Source: Cristatella mucedo | Lineage: Eukaryota > Bryozoa > Phylactolaemata > Cristatellidae | Reading direction: 5' to 3' | Assembly (NCBI GenBank): GCA_009760855.2 | Contig: WPIO01000202.1 | Location: 298,296 to 362,295, forward strand | DNA: 64,000 nt | Shown: piece by piece, positions 45,210 to 56,208 of the stretch | Layout: each line of letters opens with the position of its first letter | How positions within the stretch are numbered: the stretch's first letter is position 1 | Position numbers and translations under genes: made by a program | Notes under the pieces: generated by a model | What the model saw: the letters and a program-made list of their open reading frames with translations, nothing else | What the model was told of the DNA's origin: nothing | Database searches by the model: none

Positions 45210-46684
45210 CTGGATAACAATGCTTCTCTGGGAAAAGGGGTCGTCCCCGAGTCCTTCAAATCGGCAATCGTTCGACCCATACTTAAAAAGCCTGCATTAG
45301 AGACAAAGGTCCTTGTAAACTATCGCCCAGTTTCCCTTCTTCCGGTATTGTAAAAGATTCTTGAAAACATTGTTGCCAAGCATCTGGTTGAACATATTGA
45401 AAGAATGAAATGTCAGAAACATTTCAATCAGGGTTCAAGAGGCTGCACTCCACTAAAACTGCTCTCCTCCATGTTAACAATGACATTCTACGCGGCAACG
45501 ACGACGGGAATGTCACTGCCCTAGCTCTGCTAGATCTGTCTGCTGCCTTCGACACCATTGATCCCGAGGTTCTGCCTGAGCGATTGAGAGCAACGATCGG
45601 TCTGACAGACGAAGCACTGGCATGGTTTAAATCGTACTTGTCTGATCGTGTTCAATCCGTGTCATGTGGGGTTCAGGTCTCACACACGAGAAGGGTCACT
45701 TGTGGAGTCCCTAAAAGGGCTGTACTCGGTCCCTTGCTGTTTCCCATTTATACACAACCTCTGGGAAAAGTGATTGAGGCCTCTGGAGTAGGAGATCACT
45801 TTTATGTTGACGATACTCAGTTGTATTTGTCATTCAAACCGTCGGAATCTGCTGCAGCAACTGAGAAACTGAATGCTTGCGTTGCCAATATTCGATCCTG
45901 GATGTCGGAAAACTTCCTGAAATTAAATGATGATAAAACCGAACTGCTGCTCATAGGACACCCTAGGTGTGTCGCTCTATTAAAAGGCTTTGCTCTTCTA
46001 ATAGTTGATGCTGTTGTGCGACCATCACCACGTGCTCGATATTTAGGTGTCGTTTCGACAGCTGTCTCAATTTTAAAAGCTTCATTCAGAAGACTGCTTG
46101 TGCAGCTAGCCATCACGTCTGCTCCCTATCCAAGATGAGGAGCTGTCTCCCACAGTTGCTCATAAAAATTTAACTAGCTCCTCAGTTTTGTCTCGGCTTG
46201 ATTATTGTAATTCCCTTTTGGCTGGGCTACCGAAGAAAGCTATTAGGCCACTGCAGCTAACTATGAATATGGCTGCAAGGCTAGTCTTCAAGTCCCAGAG
46301 ATTTGAGCACGTGTCTCCTTTGCTAAAAGAGCTAGGATCGATACCGGTTGAGCAACGGATACAGAGCGAAGTTCTTACGCTGACCCACAAGGCCTGCCAC
46401 GGCTTGGCTCCTTTGTACTTAGCTGAACTGCTGCATCAGTTTCAGCCTGTTTGCGCCCTCAGGTCCGGTGTAGACAATAGATTAGCTGCTCCATTCCTTC
46501 CCTTAGAAACCGTTGGCGACAGAAGCTTTAGCTGTGCAGGTCCTAGACTGTGGAACTCGCTTCCACTATTCTTACGCAACGACAACTGCTCTCCTACCGC
46601 CGACTATGGCTCATCCTTTTCAGTGGTCCTGAGCTGCTACTTCCATTGCACTAACTCAACAGTTCCCCTAACTCTGCTATGCTT
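45210..46684 (+). mobile_element. LINE family B, RT domain to C-terminus, interrupted copy
   Basis: It is the longest family B copy. A broken finger region lies at 45210-45410. The frame at 45410-46138 has ALLDLSAAFDTID, WFKSYLSDRVQSV and FYVDDTQLYLSF (a YVDD catalytic motif). Its PQGSVLG equivalent reads PKRAVLG, so the copy is damaged. The frame at 46188-46688 holds the C-terminal part. The 3' end is separated by a LINE A insertion and resumes at 47683. Confidence 0.88.
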
Positions 46685-47672
46685 ATAATAATAATAATAA
46701 TATTGCACTTGATAAAGCGCCCTCAGAGAACTTAATCTCTTTCTAGGCGCTTTACATTTGCTGCAAAGTGATATGCAATTAATTAGTAATTAAAATCATG
46801 CTTGAAAAACAAACAAAATGAATAATATGGTTAGGGGTGACATGCACAGGGTCAGCATGCAAATGTGGTTAATGGCAGCATGCAGTGTCAGCATGCATAA
46901 GCACATCAAGGACAAATCACAGGGACCCACTAAATGCTGTCCTAAATAGATGTGTTTTTAAGTTTCTTTTAAATGTGGTCAGGTCATTGGATGTTCTGAC
47001 GCAGGTCGGGAGGGAGTTCCAGGCTTTGGGAGCATACGAGCTGAATGCGCGGTCTCCAAAGGATTTAAAGTTTGTACGAGGTATTTCCAGACTGTTGGAT
47101 TCCGAAAAGCGAGTGGTACGATGCTTGGCCTGATGGGATAGTATATCTGAAAGATAGGCTGGAGCCATAGAATCAAAAGACCTAAAAGTGAGCGAAAAAA
47201 CCCTGAAGTCAATCTGTTGCCTCACTGGTAGCCAGTGCAGGTCGGCGAGAAGTGGAGTAACGTGGCAACTGCGACGCTCGCGACAGACAAGCCTAGCTGC
47301 AGAGTTTTGCACCAGCTGCAATCGCCTGATCGCACATGCTGGTAGGCCAGTAAGCAGTGAGTTGCATAAGTCGAGACGAGATGTCACGAATGCATGGACC
47401 AACTTGGACGTGGTATCCTCATCTAAACAAGCCCTAATTTTAGCAACGTTATGAAGCCAGAAATAGGCAGATTTGACTGTGGAGCGGATGTGGTAGTCTA
47501 ACGATAGGTCGTTTTGGAATATGACACCTAGATTTCGAGCTGATTCAACTGGAGATATGCTGGCAGAGCCAATTTTGAAAGTCAGCCTTTCCAATTTCTG
47601 AATCACACTGGGTTTGCCTATAACTAGTAAGTTAGTTTTATCATCGTTTAGTTTTAGAAAATTTGCTGCCAT
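46685..47672 (-). mobile_element. LINE family A inserted in LINE B, antisense
   Basis: The ATT-complement tail starts at 46685, with the hairpin complement at 46710-46755. One long minus-strand frame (46917-47672, 251 residues) covers the RT end and the C-terminus (LNDDKTNLLVIGKPS, RRLQLVQNSAARLVCRE, YAPKAWNSLP). It is 5'-truncated just after the catalytic motif. Flanks share a GCTATGCTT / TCTATGTGCTT target duplication. It appears one of the younger copies. Confidence 0.9.
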
Positions 47673-47682
47673 CTATGTGCTT

Positions 47683-47840
47683 CTCACCTTTTTTGTTTCC
47701 TGAAATGAAGTCTGTTGGCCACCGAATGCGTACCGAAAACCGCCTAGGCTGTGAGTGCGCTATACAAAACTCTCCTGCGTACCACCCACATAGTCTTTAT
47801 GACTTTGTGGAGTTACAGAAGGAGATATATTACATACAAT
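47683..47840 (+). mobile_element. LINE family B 3' end, continuation after the insertion
   Basis: Frame 47663-47854 reads EMKSVGHRMRTENRLGCECA and ends with the family B terminus (GGAGATATATTACAT). It continues the copy at 45210-46684. Confidence 0.85.
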
Positions 47841-47849
47841 GCGGGCTCG

Positions 47850-48565
47850 CTTAGAAAAGGATACCATATTTAAGTTTGTCCATGCATTTGTGACATTTAG
47901 TGACTACTTGTGTTAATCACTGCTTGGTGGTCTTTTAGCCTGTGCAATGAGACGATTACAGCTAATGCAAAACTATGTATCCAGGCTTGTCTGTCGTGAG
48001 CGTTGCAGTTGCCATATCACACCACTTCCCGCCCACCTGCACTGGCTCCTAGTCAAAGCATCGACTTCAAGTTTTTTCGCTCACTTTTAGGTCTCTTTGT
48101 CCTTTTGCTCCAGACTACCTATCAAATATACACCCCCACCGTGCCCAGCATAGTACCACTTGCTTTTCGTAATCTAAACGTTTACCTATACCACATGCGA
48201 ACCTCATATGCCTCGGTGACCATGCGTTTAGTTTGTAGGCTTCCAAAGCTTGGAACTCACTTCTGACTTCCGTCACGACACCCTCTGACTTGATCACATC
48301 TAAAAGGAAACTAAAAAGGCATCTATTTATCACAGCATTTAGTTGGTCCATGTGACTTCTCTTTATGTGCTTGTGCCACTAACAATACTTCAGTACTTAC
48401 ATGCTGACCCTGTGCATGTAACCCCTAACAATGTTTTTCATGTTGTTTATTGAGCATGCTACCACTAACCTGTCAATCTTGCTTCCTTTGCAGCAAATGT
48501 AAAGTGCATAGAAAGAGATTGAGTTCTCTGATTGCGCTATATCAAATGTTTTATTTTTATTACTA
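47850..48565 (+). mobile_element. LINE family A 3' half, worn
   Basis: It starts in the KDTTSKLVHAF region and runs through the C-terminal segment in shifted frames (48003-48266) and the UTR. The hairpin lies near 48500-48545 and a decayed ATT/TTTTTA tail follows. Confidence 0.78.
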
Positions 48566-48589
48566 TCACTGACTTTCTCCTGTCTCAGC

Positions 48590-48775
48590 CTGTCTCTCCT
48601 GTCTATGCTTCTCACTTTCTCTTTAAAACGTGAGATGTATTGAGATCGCCACCACATTGCATACTGAAAACCGCATAGGCTTTGATAGAGGTATAACAGC
48701 TCTCCTATATTACACCAACTTGATCTTTGTGGTCTTGTGGGGTTACAAATAGAGATACGTCGCATTAAATTGTGC
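48590..48775 (+). mobile_element. LINE family B 3' end, worn
   Basis: CTATGCTTCTCACTTTCTC, the TACTGAAAACCGCATAGGC segment and the terminal GAGATACGTCGCATTAAAT match the family B end. Confidence 0.7.
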
Positions 48776-49334
48776 GCCACAATTCTTCATCACTTTCTGA
48801 TCGTGTCCCTTCATAAAAATCTCGCAAGCATTTCGCCAGCCCTTGCTGAATATTCTGGCTTTGCCTCAAAAAGCAAAGCTTAGCTGCTTCACGTGAATAG
48901 TGCCAAGTTAGAATGTGGATGCCGAGTGTAGGTCCGAAGCACTAGTCAAGTAAGACCTGAACAGTTGATTACTTGTACATTACTTTAATGTATGTTATGT
49001 CCCGTGGAAGAATTTTCAATTGTTACATTTTAGACTTAAGCATAGATGAGATTCGCTAATAACTAATTTACATGTTTACCTACTATTATTATGCTGCAAA
49101 TTATGATTGTATTTCATATAGATACTTGGCTACTCATTAGTTGCTACTTTCTTTCTGGCTTTTCCCATTTGTGTAGCCAGCATTCTACGAGACAGCCAAA
49201 CCTCTTCAGTGTTTTTATTTGCCTTCCCTCTTGCCTGCCGTCGTCGACACAAATTCCCATCTATCCATCAATCACTAGAGAGCTGCTCTGAATTTGCTTG
49301 CGTCAAGCTTGCTTCTCGGCGCTCTCTGTGTGTG
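48776..49334. other. Intron 10 segment, unassigned
   Basis: Nothing is recognised in this stretch. Confidence 0.4.
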
Positions 49335-49480
49335 TACATAAGCCCAGGGGGTAAGGTGCTTACTCTTCACTGCCGAGGTTGTGGGTTCGACTCCTGTATT
49401 GGGCGACCCTACATTGGCAATTTCGAGCGAAGGTGACAGCTGTTAACACTCGTCTGTCGCTATACAAAATTACTGTTAAA
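49335..49480 (+). mobile_element. SINE-1, sense copy
   Basis: The head has GGGGTAAGGTGCTTAC (A-box) and GGTTCGACTCC (B-box); the body ends with GTCTGTCGCTATACAAAATT and AAATCAGCTA. It is the only clear plus-strand SINE-1 here. Confidence 0.78.
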
Positions 49481-49624
49481 TCAGCTAATGTAAATAAATA
49501 TGCCAGACCTTTCTCTGTGAACCGAGTAGTACGGCTCCGATTGAAGCAGTTATCAAGACTTGAAGAAATAGCTAACAAGTTCCGACAAAGTGTGGATGCT
49601 ATTCGGTCGTGTTCCATAAATTAA

Positions 49625-49785
49625 AAAATTAAATACTAATTGATTTGACAGCCTCTTTTGTATAGCGACAGAAGAGCCTTCAAGACTATCACCACCTTTT
49701 GTAGTGGCGATAAATGATCGCCCACCGCAGGATTAGAACCTACGACATCGGAACCGAGGTCGTGAAAGCAACCGCCTTACTAGCA
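49625..49785 (-). mobile_element. SINE-1
   Basis: It keeps ACAGCCTCTTTTGTATAGCG at one end and, read on the minus strand, the tRNA head with B-box GGTTCTAATCC. It is directly followed by another copy in the same orientation, 49788-49945, with a few bases between. Confidence 0.83.
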
Positions 49786-49787
49786 GA

Positions 49788-49945
49788 TTAAACAGCCTCT
49801 TTTTGTATAGCCACAGAAGAGCCTCTACGGCTACCACCACCGTTTGCAGTGGTGATAAAGGATCGCCCACCTCAGGATTCGAACGCACGACCTCGGGACT
49901 GGAGTCGTGAAAGCAACCGCCTTACCTAGTGTGCCATCACGGCAA
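49788..49945 (-). mobile_element. SINE-1, second of a tandem pair
   Basis: Minus-strand head with TAGGTAAGGCGG (A-box) and CGTTCGAATCC (B-box), body and AAACAGCCTC end as in 16083-16262. It lies 175 bp upstream of the RING exon. Confidence 0.85.
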
Positions 49946-50119
49946 TGTGATCGTATTTCACCCTCCTAAGACTATTTGGTCAAAACAAGCCACTACCTTG
50001 TATGAATAAGTGGGTGTGAGCTTTAGAGTTTTGCATTGTGTCACTTGTTAATGAAGTCAGCCTCTTCTATAACCTTTGTAGCTGATCTGTCACCCGATTG
50101 ATTTTTTCTGCGTTCTCAG

Positions 50120-50553
50120 GGTCAGCAGAAGAGCCTCTGCTGCACCGGCTTGCATCTATAGACGGTAGCCTGTTGTCCTGCATCGCCTGTGGGGGAATTG
50201 CAGAGCAGCCACTGCTGCTGCGCTGCCTGCACAGCTGCTGCAGTCACTGTGCTCACCATGCTGCCTTAGCAGAGGACTCAAAGAGCGTGCTCTGCCCTGC
50301 ATGCAAAGTAGTCACCGACATAAGCTCAACTAATCATCCCAATGGTTTCGTCGCCGAGCTGGTGAAAAGTTTCACAGCCCAGAGAGATGCAGGCAGGTGC
50401 AGCTCTTGTAGAGATAATGGCAACCCAGACGAGATAGCTGACGTCTGGTGCATGCAGTGCCAGAGATCCTACTGCTCAGGCTGCTTACCTGGCCATAACC
50501 AGGACAATACGAGTCATGCGACCATGGCACTGCAACAGATCTTGAACTGGAAC
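50120..50553 (+). CDS. RING finger and B-box1 exon
   Basis: The acceptor GTTCTCAG ends at 50119. Phase 1 entry completes a Gly codon with the C-cap exon. A C3HC4 RING spans 50179-50304 (CIAC, CLHSCCSHC, CPAC). A B-box1 spans 50398-50517 (CSSC, WCMQC, YCSGC, two His). RING domains recruit ubiquitin-charged E2 enzymes; B-boxes are typical of TRIM ligases. The preferred donor is GTAGTG at 50554, giving phase 0 and 144 codons. An alternative donor at about 50605 (phase 1) would pair with the upstream acceptor of the next exon. The frame stays open to a stop at 50668-50670, so unspliced RNA would end after B-box1. All zinc-ligand positions appear present. Confidence 0.88.
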
Positions 50554-50689
50554 GTAGTGCTGCATGTTACAGCCTTAGCTACGCTGGCATCTAGTAACCT
50601 GCATAACCTGTTAGTTATGATCGTCAGCAGCTGTTATCGCTTCGTCAGCGCAGATCAAATGCATTCCTAAATATTAATGCTGTTGCTAA

Positions 50690-53600
50690 GATTTTTGAAC
50701 TAGGCATTAACAAAAGAAAAGCAGCCCGGACCCTCCGCGTTGGCCGGAACCGCCAGCTTAGATGCTTCTCATTAGGCAGGAACTCTGAGCTGAGTACCTG
50801 CTCGTTTAGTATTCATAGCATTGTCTCCAACCGCTCAGCAGGCTCCCCCACATGCGTCACTGTAAATGTCTCCAATTTAGTGGTCATCAGGCCTGTTATA
50901 ACTCCGGCGGCCCAACTTAACGCTTGCCTTAAGTATTGTCGCTCAATGTGTAATAAACCTCTAGTAACAAGCGACCTTGTTTCTGAAAATCGTCTCGACC
51001 TGCTTGCCCTAACTTAAACTTGGTTACAATCAGTAAGCTATCCGACAATTAAAGACGCTACCCCGACCGGTTTCTCATTCTTTCACACCTCTAGATCAGT
51101 CAACAAAACTGGAGGTGGAGTGCTACTGGCGTGCACTCGAAATTCAGCTTTAAGCCATTTGCAGTACCCTCGAAGCACTCTTTTGAATCCGGTGTTTTGG
51201 TTTCACCCGAAAACAAGCTGTCGACGGTGGCTGTAGTCTATTGCCCATCAGGTACCAAATCTGCCTTTATCTCAGATTTCTCCGATCTTATTTCTATTAT
51301 GTATACAAGAAATCGACCCTTCCTCGTTGTGGGGGATTTCAACGTTCTCTTTGATAACTTATCTGACGCCCTCAGCACTGAACTTCGTGCATTGACTGAC
51401 TTACTGTCTCTTGTGACTCATGTGCATGGCCCTACTCGCATCAGGCGTCACACACTCGACCAGATTTTCTCATACAACTGCACTTTATCACCAATTATTA
51501 CCAAATCCTGCTTATCTGACCACATGCAGATCTCATTCAATCTACAGTGTGGGCCCACCTCTAAAATAGCCTGTAAATCGCGAAGCCTCAAGACCCTTGA
51601 TATCGATGCTGTCCGTGCGAGAAAATCTACCTGGCCTCTGCTGCTCAGTCCCCCTCTGATCTGTCATCATTGGTAGATAGCTACAACACAACACTAGCCG
51701 ACACGCTCGACGACTTTGCATCTGACTAAGTGCACTGTGCACCCTCTCCTAGATAGCCTATATTTTACCACAGACATCAAGCTAGCTAGGTCTACTAAGC
51801 GCAACCTTGAAAAGGCATACAGAAGATCAGGACTGACTGATCCATCGACAGCCATAAGAGGACTACTGTATTTTGTACCAATCGATCCTAGCAAAGGCCA
51901 AGTTTAGCTTCAATAAAAATGTTGTTGAATCACAGGCACACAATCCAAAAATGCTGATGTCGACAACAATCTAACTCCTTAAACGCACCCAGGTAAGCTC
52001 CTTACCTGATGATCCATGCTGATCTAGCTGATCGCTTCTCTCGATTTTTTCCCCAGAAGATAGACAAGATCAGGGAATCCATCCCTGCGATGGCAGTATC
52101 CTCCCTAGAATGCCATCTCTCGATTCCTGGCTGCACTCCAATGGCTTCATTTAAGCAGGTCGCTAGTGATCTCGTCCTGAAGCTCATATCCCAATCAAAG
52201 AAGACAACAAGTCCTCTGGACCCTATTCCCACTGTCCTGCTCCTACGTTGCATCGATCTGCTGCTGCAATGCTTAACAAACATCATTATTATGTAATTAA
52301 CCTCAGGTCATGTCGCAGCACCTTTCAAAAAAGCTGTAGTCAGGCCACTTCTCAAGAAAATGACATTAGACCAAGAGAACTTGAGCAACAACCTCCCGGT
52401 CACCCTTCCACTATTCCTATCTAAGACACTGGAAGGAGTCGTTGTGGACCAGCTGAACTCATATATTGAAACTTCAAACCTTGCTAGTAATTTCCAGTCT
52501 GGCTTTAGAGCTAATCACTCCACAAAATCAGCATTGCTTAGGTTGTACAACGACCTACTTAGGAATGCAGACATGGGTGTATGTGTTTTGCTCAAGCTAT
52601 CGGCAGCTTTTGATACCATCGATAACCAAGTTCGTCTTGAGCGCCTCCCGTCTCGCCTGGGCATCACTAGCACTGCTCTGCTATGGTTCTGGTCCTATCT
52701 CAGTGGGAGACTCCAGAGTATCGACGTGAATGGACAAAAATCATCCGTGGTACCTCTGAAATATAGGGAACCTCAGGGCCTCGTGCTAGGTCCGGTTCTT
52801 TTCAGGGTTTATATTTTCCCTGTTGCCGATGTGTCTGCCAAGCACAATCTAAACTTTCACTTCTATGCGGATGACACTCAGTTGTACCTTTGCTTTGATC
52901 CCTCCCAGCCTTCGAGCATCTCAAATTCTCTCAACTCACTTGCTGCATGTATTGATGACATCTGCACATAGATAGCTGCAAATTTTCTTAAATTGAATGA
53001 TAAAAATTAAGGTAGTAGTTATGGGCAAACCAGGTGTGATTCAGAAATTAGAATGGCTAACGCTCTACATTGGCTCTGCCAGCATATCATCTGTTGAATC
53101 TGCATGAAATCTAGGTGTCATGTTCCAAAGTGACCTTACGTTAGACGACCACATCAGCTCCACAGTCAAATCCGCCTACTTCCAGCTACATAGCATTGCT
53201 AAAATTTCGGCTTGTTTAGATAAGGATACCATTTCCAAGTTGGTCCATGCATTTGTGACATCCCATCTTGACTTCTGAAACTCACTGCCTGCTGGCCTAC
53301 TGGCATGTGCAATCAGGCGATTGCAGCTGGTGCAAAACTCTGCAGCTAGGCTTGTCTGTCGTGAGCGTCGGAGTTATCACCTGACAACACTTCTCGCCGA
53401 CCTGCACTGGCTCCCAGTCCACCAACAGATTGACTTCAAGGTTTTGTCGCTCACTTTCAGGACTCTTAAATAAATAAATCCTAGCTGATTCAACAGCCTC
53501 TTTTTGTATAGCGACAGAAGAGTCTTTACGACTATCACCACCGCTTGCAGTGGCGATCAAGGATCGCCCACCGCAGGAATCGACCGCACGACCTCGGGAC

Positions 53601-54028
53601 CGAGGTAATGAAAGCAACCGCCTTACCTAGTGTGACATCACGACTCTTCTATCTTTGGTTTTAGCCCACATTTCACATCTACTGCCCCACCATGCTAAGT
53701 ACGTATCGCATGTTTTTGGAATCGAACAGTTTACTTGTACCTCGTACAAACCTCAAATCAAAATTCATCTAGTTATGACGGCAGCTACTGGGTCATTGTG
53801 ATTCGTCCTTTGTGTGCTTATGCATGATCACACTGTTGCATGGTGCCACTAACAACGCTTGCATTCTGATCCTGTCCCTAAAATCCTGACCCATGCTATT
53901 CCGGTTGTTTCTCAAGCGTGATACCACTCACCATTCAATCGTGTTTCCCTTTGCAGCAAATGTAAAGCACCTATAAAGAGATTGAGTTCTCTGAGGGCGC
54001 TTTATCAAGTATATTATTAATTATTATT
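50690..54028 (+). mobile_element. LINE family A, longest copy (endonuclease to ATT tail)
   Basis: Order seen: endonuclease start (CNKPLVTSDLVSENRLDLLA, about 50945-51010), endonuclease body in frame 51131-51676 (VVGDFNVLFD, LDQIFSYNC, SDHMQISF), RT fingers 52009-52296, RT palm 52360-52971 (LSAAFDTID, FYADDTQLYL with YADD at 52864-52875), a broken connection and C-terminus, UTR, hairpin and ATT tail at 54008-54028. SINE-1 interrupts it at 53468-53641. Several stops and frameshifts make it non-coding. The 5' boundary is uncertain and may reach back to about 50560. It fills the intron between the RING and B-box2 exons. Confidence 0.87.
53468..53641 (-). mobile_element. SINE-1 inserted in LINE A
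   Basis: A full-length-looking copy with an AAATAAATAAAT tail complement at 53468 and a tRNA head at the right end. The 7-bp direct repeat GACTCTT at 53461-53467 and 53642-53648 is the target duplication, and LINE A coding order resumes after it. Confidence 0.9.
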
Positions 54029-54040
54029 GTTACAGGGCAG

Positions 54041-54677
54041 CAGCAGTGCCCACAGCACTCCAAGCCACTAGATCTGCTGTGCTTCGACTGCAAGTTGGCC
54101 AAGTGCATCGACTGTGTCAGGCAGTGCAAAGGCTCGGGACACTCGGAACCACAGCATCTGAAAGAATCAAGAGCTGATACTTACTTGAAGGACTCGAGAG
54201 AAAGCATAAAGTGTCTTGTAGAGCTTGTGCATGGTAAGTCTACGCAGCTGGCGAAGTTCAAGAATCTGGTCAATGAGATCAAATGTGCCCGTTCGATTCA
54301 TCTGGACGAGCTGGGGACCAGGAAGAAGTGTGCAATGGATGCTGTGAGCAAAGCCTATGATGATTGTGAGAGTAAGGTCAAGGACTGCTACAACCAGCTC
54401 GAAGAGAGTGCTGCTGGTCTGCAAAGTTTGGCCGAGCAGCTGCACAAGTCAATGCAGTATGCATCCACATACGTCAACAGCATCACAGACTTGGCCAATG
54501 ACCCTGATTTGTTGAACCAGCAAGTGACCTTGCAGTCACGTCTGAAAGTGCTTGCCAAGCAGCTTGATTGCTTCACGGTGATGCCGATTGCTGAAAAGCT
54601 TGTGACACTGAATGGATCTCTGCCCGAGGACTTAAACAAAATAGTTGATTCATGGATGGGAACTCCAAAACTGACAG
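54041..54677 (+). CDS. B-box2 and coiled-coil exon
   Basis: The acceptor is GGCAG ending at 54040 (phase 0), or GTTACAG ending at 54035 (phase 1, two more codons). The donor GTAACT is at 54678 (phase 1 out). B-box2 spans 54047-54157: CPQH, LCFDC, CIDC and two His (CHC3H2 type). From about 54180 to 54600 the protein is rich in Leu, Lys, Glu and Gln with heptad-like spacing, for example LVELVHGKSTQLAKFKNLV and YNQLEESAAGLQSLAEQLH, as in the coiled coil after B-boxes in TRIM proteins, where it drives antiparallel dimers. Reading past the donor adds 36 residues to a stop at 54787, a possible alternative end. No SPRY, NHL or filamin domain follows. Confidence 0.87.
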
Positions 54678-56208
54678 GTAACTGCCTGCGAAGCATTTTG
54701 GCCCGTGAATGGCCTGGCTCAAAGCGATGGCATGCAAATCTTGTCGACGTTCAGCTGTTACAATCCTTGGAACCCATATTCTTGTAGACCATCTTCACCC
54801 GATACTTGCACAAGTTATTGCCAATAAGGATTGTTCTGGATGTGATGATGTGGCAGGTGGGTTCTCATCTTCCTATGCCAAACCACTGGTTTACTTTAAG
54901 GCTGTCAGGATGGCTTGATCTCTATGCCTAACATAGTGGACACAATTCTGCAATTCATAATTGACTCCTAGCTGGATTTACCACATTCGTACTTCAATAA
55001 GCTTTGCCTAGTTTATTCCCTTTGTGCTGGCAAGTTTAATCGATACAGGATGGGGATCATGTGTCCTATTTTTGGTCTCACTTAAGTCACTTTGGGCTGT
55101 GCCAAAAATCGCTAGCTTCGTCGACAGCCAAGAACAATCACCACACAGGTGATCGCTCGAATACATGGAATTTGTTATTAAGCTTGAGATATTTGAAATT
55201 ATGAGAACAATGCATTATGAGCCGTTTATACGAAGTTATGGTTCAGTTTATAATGGTTGACCATTGTCGGTGCATTTGCTTGCCTATTTTGATACGAGAA
55301 AGTAGAGATTTATCTGTAGAAAGGCAGTGGTACTTAGCATGCAGACATGTGCATGGCATCATTGGTTAGGCCAAACTGTGCTTAATCTCGATTCGTTGGC
55401 TGATCTAGACCATGCACTTAGCTGCGTAGCCTCGTGTTCATTGCTGCGTGCATATATACACGCGGACAGTCTCATTACTTGGGGATGTGATGGCACGGTC
55501 ACGTGTCACGGATGTGCTAAAGCCAGGCGGCAATTTAAACCTGTGTCACGTGAACAGTAGGATTCTAACAGCTCGGTGGCTAGAGCTTCGATCCATGTGC
55601 GCACACTCGTTTCCTGCCGCAAGAGTTGGACTCTCAGTCCACTACCCTTGGGCTACTTTTTTCTCCTACTTGGCAGGCAGTGCTTGAAAGCAGCAGTCGT
55701 CTTTCCTTGACTGGAATGAACGTAGCAGCCGAGCTGATTGGCTGCATATACCAAGCATTAGCTGTTTTTATGGCTTCCCCGTGCCTACTTTCAATGATGC
55801 AAATAGGTGGCGAAAAGTGCTGCGAACATTGCTTTCTGGAAGCATACTTTCTCTCTTTTTATGCATTGAAAATCGTCCAACTGAGGTCGTGCATACAAGA
55901 AAGGGGTGACATTTGCGATCGTCTAAGAGTGGCAGTCTTGTTTGTTCAACAACATGTCGACAGCAAGAATCTGTTCTTAAGCATCCACAGGGGCATGCAC
56001 GTGTGCACGCACGTGCACACGTTTTATGTCCATCACGAAAAAGTGCGATTTTTTAATACAATGTGGGCCCAAGTGTCTGCTGACTTAGTAGTAAGCCCTG
56101 CCTAGCTGGTTAGCCCGGCCTACTGTCGTGCAAGGACTCCATACCACGACCTGGGTTATCACGATTGTTATTTAATAAGGTGGTAAATTTTCTGTTTTTA
56201 TATTTAAG
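54678..56208. other. Intron 12
   Basis: No transposon family is recognised, in contrast to the other introns. A 24-bp palindrome built on CGTGCACACGT lies at 55999-56022. The frame at 55626-56105 has no domain signature and no matching splice frame. Confidence 0.5.

Noticed and set aside
46917-47672. A 251-residue open frame as a host gene
   Set aside because: It matches the LINE A reverse transcriptase end and C-terminal domain shared by many copies, and ends in the LINE tail.
55626-56105. A 159-residue open frame as an exon of the TRIM gene
   Set aside because: No acceptor/donor pair fits the phase of its neighbours and the Cys/His residues do not form a known finger spacing.
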